Positions 59,568 to 64,000 of a stretch of 64,000 nt of DNA are shown piece after piece. The position numbers and the translations under genes were made by a program. Source of the stretch: Thalassococcus profundi. Its GTDB lineage: Bacteria; Pseudomonadota; Alphaproteobacteria; Rhodobacterales; Rhodobacteraceae. Under the pieces are notes generated by a model, which was not told the origin of the DNA, did no database searches, and saw only the letters and a program-made list of their open reading frames with translations. The stretch is from contig NZ_QPMK01000008.1 in assembly GCF_003344785.1 (NCBI RefSeq), positions 75,440 to 139,439 on the forward strand. The letters are read 5' to 3'. Every line of letters starts with the position of its first letter. Within the stretch, counting starts at the first letter, position 1.

Positions 59568-62125
59568 GCGTCGGGGGCGTCGTCGCGGTCGGCCCGCATT
59601 TGGGGTCTCGTGACGAACCAGATCGCGGGCAGCGCCGCGATGGCCTTGGCCATGCCCTTTTCGTCGCCCGCGTTCGCTGCCGTCTCGACCGCAATCAGCC
59701 CGGCGCGCAGCTCGACGGCGCCCAGAGTCGCGGCGCTGCCCGCGATCCGGTGTGCGCGCGCGGCAATCTCGGCCGGGGCGTGGCTGTGGTGATCCGCAAG
59801 AAAGGCGAGCGTGTCGTTCACCTCGGTCACGAACCGGTCCAGCAGCGGGCGCAGCGCCTCGACACCAAGCGTTTCGCGCAGGTCGTCGAGATAAGCCCCC
59901 GCGACGGCCTTGGAGGCGTCCTTTGCAAATGCCGGGGGATCGGTGTCTCGATGCACGTGATTTGCGATCACCTGCATCAACCCGTCGCGCGTCAGCGGCT
60001 TGGTCAGGATGTCGTTCATGCCGTCCGACAGGAACGCCTGTTGTTCCTCGGCCATGGCATTCGCGGTCAGTGCCACGATCGGCGTCCGGGCCGAGACGCC
60101 GTTGCCATCGCGGATTTGGCGCGTGGCGGTACGGCCATCCATGACCGGCATGCTGATATCCATCAGGATCAGGTCGAATGTCTTGTTCTGCGCAAGGTCT
60201 ACCGCGACCTTGCCGTTCGCTGCTTCGGTGACCCTGTGACCGGCGGCGACCAGCATCTCGCGGGCGACCACGCGATTGATCTCGTTGTCCTCGACCAGCA
60301 GGACCCGGCTGGGCCGAAGCTCTCCGCTGCGTAGGCGGCGATGGGGGCCAGTAGCGGCCGGCGCGGCGATCGGCGTGATCGGAAAGCGGATCAGGAAGGT
60401 GCTGCCCTCGCCCAGCGTGCTCTCGACATCGATCCCGCCCCCCAGCGCCTGCACGAACCGGCGGGCGATGCCGAGCCCGAGCCCGGTTCCGCCAACCTCG
60501 CGGTCGTAAGAGCTGTCGCCGGTCAGGAAATCGTCGAAGATCTGCGACTGCAGCGTGTCGTCCATGCCGATGCCGGTATCGCTGACAGTGACATGAAGTT
60601 CCGGCGCGCTGTCCGGCGCGCTCAGAACCTCTGCCTGGACCGACACGCGTCCGGCTTGGGTGAATTTCACAGCGTTACCGATAACGTTCATCAGGATGTG
60701 CTGGATGCGGTCGCGGTCGGCGTGGATCCAGTCGGCAGGCGGCCCGATCCAGCCCCAGTCCAGCGTGGTGTCGTTGGCCGAGGCAGCGCCGCTCTGGTTA
60801 TCGATGATGTCCTGCAGCAGCGTGCTGATGTTCATCTGCACCGGGCGCAGATGCAGCTTGCCCGCATCGTACTTGGTGATGTCCAGCACATCGGAGATAT
60901 GGTTCATCAGCAGCTTGCCGGAGGTGTCCATGTTGTTAATGTAGCGCGCCTGCCGCGCGCTGAGCTTGGTGTCGCGCAGCAGGGACAGGTTGCCCAGAAG
61001 CCCGTTCAAGGGTGTGCGGATCTCGTGGCTCATGGTCGCCAGGAAATCGGTCTTGGCCTTTTCCCCGGCCAGCGCTTGGTCCCGGGCGGCGACGAGGTCG
61101 GCCTCGGCCTTCACGCGGTGCGAAATATCGCGCAGGAAGGCGATGAAGATCTCGCCCTCGTCGGTCTGCGCCGACTGGATGGCGAATTCCACCGGAAAGA
61201 CCTCGCCGGTGGCGCGCTTGGCCTCGAGCTTGATGCGCCCCTTGCCGACGACGCGCTTTTCGCCGTGGACGCGCATGCGCTCCATGCCAGCGGCATGGGC
61301 GGCGCGGTGATGGTCGGGCACGATCAACCCGCCCAGGTCCGCGCCGATGGCCTCGGCGGCGGAGTAGCCGAAGATCTGTTCGGCGGCGGCGTTGAAATCC
61401 AGGATACGGCCTTCGGCATCGCTCACCACCACCGCGTCCAGCGCGGTGCCGGTCACGATTTTCATCCGCTCGCTGGCTTGGACGATTTCGGCCCGGCGCC
61501 GCACGTTCTGGGCATTGAGATAGGCGAGGTAGAGCGCCAGCAGCAGCAGCGTCACCAGCAGGACCGTGACCACGGCGGCCATCTGCATCAGGGTCACGGC
61601 GATATTGCTGCGGCGGCGGTCCGAATCCTCGGCAAAGTAATTCAGCCCGGAATTGGCCAGTTGCCGGACGTTGGGCCGCACGGCCTCGGCCCGCTCGATA
61701 AGCTCGGGCAGAGCGCCCGTCAGCGCCGTGTCGGAGGCATCGATGGTGTCGACGGTCCGGTCGAGAAAGGTCTGCACGATCCGGAGGTTGCGCGAGAACT
61801 CGGGCACGTCGCGCAATGCGGAATAGATCGACGCCTGCCGCAACGTATTGATCCGGCTGTAGAAGATATCGAATTCCCGGCGCAGGGTCCGAAGGTCGGG
61901 ATCAAGGTTGCCTAGGCTCGTATTGAGGTGAAGGTCGTATTCGAGAAACTCCACCTCGGCCTGCGACAGCGTCCATTGCACATTGTCCGACCGGGCCGAG
62001 TTGAGCAACCGCAGGTCGCGCACCACGGCCGTCGAGAGATAGAGCGTCACCCCGAGGGCGACGGCACCCAGCAGCAGCGTGATCAACAGCCGCAGACGCA
62101 CGGGGGAGGCTTTCAGGTTGGACAT
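59564..62125 (-). CDS. Hybrid sensor histidine kinase (HK-REC-Hpt)
   Basis: The ATG at 62125 gives 853 residues. A TM helix (about 12-32) is followed by a 150-residue periplasmic helical sensor domain, a second TM, a PAS domain (about 230-345) and HisKA with phospho-acceptor His367 in SHEIRTPLNG. An HATPase (NVIGNAVKF; DTGIGM; GGTGLGLGIA), a receiver with Asp656 (LMDISMPVMDG) and an Hpt domain with His792 (AHRIAGSAATLG) follow. This tripartite phosphorelay passes phosphate to a separate response regulator not seen here. It follows a periplasmic-protein gene by 56 bp and lies among exopolysaccharide genes, so it may control their expression. Confidence 0.93.
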   Translation of the reverse strand: MSNLKASPVRLRLLITLLLGAVALGVTLYLSTAVVRDLRLLNSARSDNVQWTLSQAEVEFLEYDLHLNTSLGNLDPDLRTLRREFDIFYSRINTLRQASIYSALRDVPEFSRNLRIVQTFLDRTVDTIDASDTALTGALPELIERAEAVRPNVRQLANSGLNYFAEDSDRRRSNIAVTLMQMAAVVTVLLVTLLLLALYLAYLNAQNVRRRAEIVQASERMKIVTGTALDAVVVSDAEGRILDFNAAAEQIFGYSAAEAIGADLGGLIVPDHHRAAHAAGMERMRVHGEKRVVGKGRIKLEAKRATGEVFPVEFAIQSAQTDEGEIFIAFLRDISHRVKAEADLVAARDQALAGEKAKTDFLATMSHEIRTPLNGLLGNLSLLRDTKLSARQARYINNMDTSGKLLMNHISDVLDITKYDAGKLHLRPVQMNISTLLQDIIDNQSGAASANDTTLDWGWIGPPADWIHADRDRIQHILMNVIGNAVKFTQAGRVSVQAEVLSAPDSAPELHVTVSDTGIGMDDTLQSQIFDDFLTGDSSYDREVGGTGLGLGIARRFVQALGGGIDVESTLGEGSTFLIRFPITPIAAPAATGPHRRLRSGELRPSRVLLVEDNEINRVVAREMLVAAGHRVTEAANGKVAVDLAQNKTFDLILMDISMPVMDGRTATRQIRDGNGVSARTPIVALTANAMAEEQQAFLSDGMNDILTKPLTRDGLMQVIANHVHRDTDPPAFAKDASKAVAGAYLDDLRETLGVEALRPLLDRFVTEVNDTLAFLADHHSHAPAEIAARAHRIAGSAATLGAVELRAGLIAVETAANAGDEKGMAKAIAALPAIWFVTRPQMRADRDDAPDA

Positions 62126-62181
62126 GAAGGACCGGTCCGATTTGGGCGGCGCCGGAGGCTCCGGCGCCCGGCTACCGCTGA

Positions 62182-62688
62182 TTACTGCATCACCTCGATG
62201 CGGTCGAGTTGCCAGATGCTGCGCGAATAGGTCACTTCGGAGCGATAGTCGGAGCTGGCATCGTAGGGGTAGATGACCCAAAGCGGTCCCTTGTCACGTA
62301 CCGACATCGTCTCGCCGTCCATCCGATAGGCAAGGATGGGGCCGCCTTCGACCGCGTCCGACACGGGAATGTCCACCGCGTAATCGTTGATTGCGGTGGC
62401 GCGCAACGTCTCGCCCTCGACCCCCAGGCGCTCAAGCAGCGTGTCGAGCGACACGCCGGTAAAGCTGTGCGTTCCCTCCGTCCAGATGGTCGAAGTTTCA
62501 AAGGTGGTTGCGTCCAGCGCCTCCAGCATCTCGAGGTCGAACTGCGCGGTGCCGCCGACGTTTGTAACGTCCAGCGCGCCCGACACCGTGAGGATCACCT
62601 CGCCCTCGGGCTCTGCAAGGCTCTGGGCCCAGGCGGGCAGGGCGGTCGCGACGACAACGGCCAGGGCAGGAAAAAGGGAACGGTACAT
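62182..62688 (-). CDS. Small periplasmic molybdopterin-oxidoreductase-fold protein
   Basis: The ATG at 62688 has GAGGA 8 bases upstream. The 168-residue protein has a signal peptide ending near AWAQ (about residue 21). The mature part resembles the oxidoreductase molybdopterin-binding fold in short form (LTVSGALDVTN; FTGVSLDTLLERLG; GPLWVIYPYDASSDYR) but lacks the Cys that binds molybdopterin in full sulfite-oxidase-type enzymes. It stands just ahead of the hybrid kinase gene on the same strand. A sensor-domain partner or small ligand-binding protein is more likely than an enzyme. Confidence 0.8.
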   Translation of the reverse strand: MYRSLFPALAVVVATALPAWAQSLAEPEGEVILTVSGALDVTNVGGTAQFDLEMLEALDATTFETSTIWTEGTHSFTGVSLDTLLERLGVEGETLRATAINDYAVDIPVSDAVEGGPILAYRMDGETMSVRDKGPLWVIYPYDASSDYRSEVTYSRSIWQLDRIEVMQ

Positions 62689-62752
62689 GGGAACATCCTC
62701 TTTAAGGTTGTCCCCATATGGCACATCCGCGCGTTGCGCACATGGGGTCAGA

Positions 62753-62780
62753 CGGATAGAGACCTATCCGTTCGGATAGG
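62753..62780. promoter_or_regulatory. Clustered TATCCG inverted motifs
   Basis: CGGATAG (62753-62759), CTATCCG (62764-62770) and CGGATAG (62773-62779) alternate in orientation; the last two form CCTATCCGTTCGGATAGG, a perfect dyad. They are between galU and the periplasmic-protein gene, 29 to 90 bases before the start of the latter, and share TATCC-N4-GGATA with 58259. A terminator for galU is an alternative, but no T-run follows. Confidence 0.5.
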
Positions 62781-62788
62781 ACGGCCCG

Positions 62789-63676
62789 TCAGGCCGCCTG
62801 CTGCTTCGGCATCGCCCCCGCGTCGAGGAACCTCCCCAGCGCGCCCTGCAAGTCGGGGCGGTCGAGAGCGAAGGCGATCGTCGCCTGCACGAAGCCCGCG
62901 ACCGATCCACAATCAAAGCGTTCGCCCTGAAACCGGTAGCCGGTCACACCGACCGCCTGCACATCGGCGTTGATCGCATCGGTCAACTGCACCTCGCCGC
63001 CCGCGCCTGGACCGAGGTCGGACAGCCGGGCAAAGATCGACGGTTCCAGGATGTAGCGGCCGACGACGGCGCTGGTCGACGGGGCCAGGTTGGGCTGCGG
63101 TTTTTCCACCAGCCCACGCGCAGTGGTCAGCCGCCCGGCGGTCCGTGCCACGTCGAGGATGCCGTAGGACGAGGTCTCGGCGCGCGGCACGTCCATCGTC
63201 GCGACCATGTGGCCGCGGGTCTTGGCATGGGCGGCGACCATCTGGGCCAGCGCGCCTTGAGGACCGCGAATAACGTCGTCGGGCAGCAAAACGGCAAAAG
63301 GCTCGTTGCCTACCAGCCGCCGCGCCAGCTTGACCGCGTGACCCAGGCCCAGCGGCGCGTTCTGACGGAGGAAGGACAGCGTGCCCTCGAGCATCCGCGT
63401 CTGCTCGAGCGCGGAAAGCGCAGAGGTTTTCCCGGCGGCGGCGAGGCGCTGTTCCAGCGCGGCGGCGGTGTCGAAATAGTCCTCAAGCGCGCCCTTGCCC
63501 GCGGCGGTGACAAAGATGAACTGTTCGATCCCGGCGGCGCGGGCCTCGTCCACCGCGTACTGGATCAGAGGGCGATCGACGAGCGGCAGCATCTCTTTCG
63601 GGATCGACTTGGTGGCGGGCAGAAAACGCGTGCCCATTCCGGCGACTGGAAAAACGGCGGTGCGGATATGTGTCAT
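62789..63676 (-). CDS. galU: UTP--glucose-1-phosphate uridylyltransferase
   Basis: The ATG at 63676 gives 295 residues. The N-terminal nucleotide-binding motif is PVAGMGTRFLPATKSIPKEM; the substrate Lys/Asp region is VEKPQP and GEVQLTDAI; FDCGSVAGF follows. It makes UDP-glucose, precursor for the exopolysaccharide and other glucans. It is between the priming transferase gene and the kinase operon on the same strand. It may serve this cluster only; another housekeeping copy elsewhere is possible. Confidence 0.93.
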   Translation of the reverse strand: MTHIRTAVFPVAGMGTRFLPATKSIPKEMLPLVDRPLIQYAVDEARAAGIEQFIFVTAAGKGALEDYFDTAAALEQRLAAAGKTSALSALEQTRMLEGTLSFLRQNAPLGLGHAVKLARRLVGNEPFAVLLPDDVIRGPQGALAQMVAAHAKTRGHMVATMDVPRAETSSYGILDVARTAGRLTTARGLVEKPQPNLAPSTSAVVGRYILEPSIFARLSDLGPGAGGEVQLTDAINADVQAVGVTGYRFQGERFDCGSVAGFVQATIAFALDRPDLQGALGRFLDAGAMPKQQAA

Positions 63677-63705
63677 GGTCCGGGTCCTTTTCTGGAGCGA
63701 GAGGA

Positions 63706-64000
63706 TCAATAAGCGCCGCGGCCGGAGATTACCGCACCGAAGGTTCTGAAGATCAGCACGAGATCGACGAGCAGCGTGCACGAAGAGGCGTAGGTGAGGT
63801 CCATCTCGACCATCTGGTCGAAGCCGACGGTGGCGCGGCCCGACACCTGCCAAAGCCCGGTAATGCCCGGTTTGACCGCAAGCCGACCCAAGGCACGGCG
63901 GGGGTAGGCTTCGACTTCGCAGGGCAGGGCGGGGCGCGGGCCGACGATCGCCATCTCGCCGCGCAGCACGTTCAGGATCTGCGGCAGCTCGTCGATGGAA
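63706..64000 (-). CDS. Undecaprenyl-phosphate sugar phosphotransferase (partial)
   Basis: 98 C-terminal residues are seen, continuing past the window edge. They carry the typical end of the bacterial sugar transferase family: SIDELPQILNVLRGEMAIVG, the conserved GPRPALPCEVEAY, KPGITGLWQVSGR, and a C-terminal ISGRGAY. Known role: the first step of repeat-unit assembly, moving a sugar-1-phosphate to undecaprenyl phosphate. It resembles ExoY/PssA-type proteins. It starts the minus-strand order followed by galU. Confidence 0.9.
   Translation of the reverse strand, partial: SIDELPQILNVLRGEMAIVGPRPALPCEVEAYPRRALGRLAVKPGITGLWQVSGRATVGFDQMVEMDLTYASSCTLLVDLVLIFRTFGAVISGRGAY

Noticed and set aside
62763-62780. 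Rho-independent terminator of galU
   Set aside because: The dyad is perfect but not GC-rich enough and no T-run follows; related half-sites elsewhere suggest a protein-binding motif.

Overview
The window looks like accessory-rich DNA from a marine alphaproteobacterium of the Rhodobacterales (Roseobacter-type). This is inferred from the high GC content, the TRAP transporters, the many FCD-type GntR regulators, the RTX secreted protein and the gene styles. No rRNA or complete tRNA gene is present, so the assignment is an inference and the replicon (chromosome, chromid or plasmid) cannot be decided.

Left part (1-12.2 kb). The end of an RND adaptor gene and a complete RND pump come first. A GntR regulator follows, divergent from an operon for a citryl-CoA-lyase-like enzyme, an AMP-forming CoA ligase and a three-part TRAP importer: import, activate with CoA, cleave. 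After a tyrosine-integrase relic comes a compact group under a divergent HxlR regulator: tautomerase, truncated haemoglobin, cupin. A frameshifted AraC regulator lies beyond it.

Middle (12.85-53.75 kb). Two directly repeated 52-bp copies of the 3' part of a tRNA-Phe gene, with one mismatch, bracket about 40.8 kb. Inside lie a VWD-RTX secreted protein, a chimeric IS3 relic and htpX. A GntR-controlled TRAP/sugar-acid operon follows (IlvD-type dehydratase, RraA-like protein, semialdehyde dehydrogenase, plus a 56-residue membrane protein). Next are a LacI-controlled ABC/ribitol operon (substrate-binding protein, ATPase, permease, ribitol dehydrogenase, pentulose kinase) and a phosphorus section (PhnD-C-E-E type ABC transporter, HAD hydrolase, DeoR regulator, Nudix, Pit phosphate transporter). 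Membrane and housekeeping genes come after that (HPP-CBS, PACE, formyl-THF cyclo-ligase). The last large group is a damaged operon with a split transketolase, two SDRs, a truncated thiolase and a ligase tail. The interval ends with an RHH regulator, a PHB-depolymerase-type esterase and a C45 peptidase. A 148-bp block occurs three times without indels, twice next to the same XRE-type gene.

Right part (53.9-64 kb). This is an exopolysaccharide locus: three glycosyltransferases, a flippase, a Wza-like export lipoprotein, GalU and a priming sugar transferase cut by the window edge. It also encodes a tripartite hybrid histidine kinase downstream of a small periplasmic protein that may be its sensor partner.

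The recurring theme is a set of self-contained import-plus-catabolism cassettes, mostly with a divergent regulator, set among many recombination scars (at least eight truncated or fused genes). Each of the four complete cassettes that carries a substrate-binding-protein gene has a GC-rich hairpin just after that gene.
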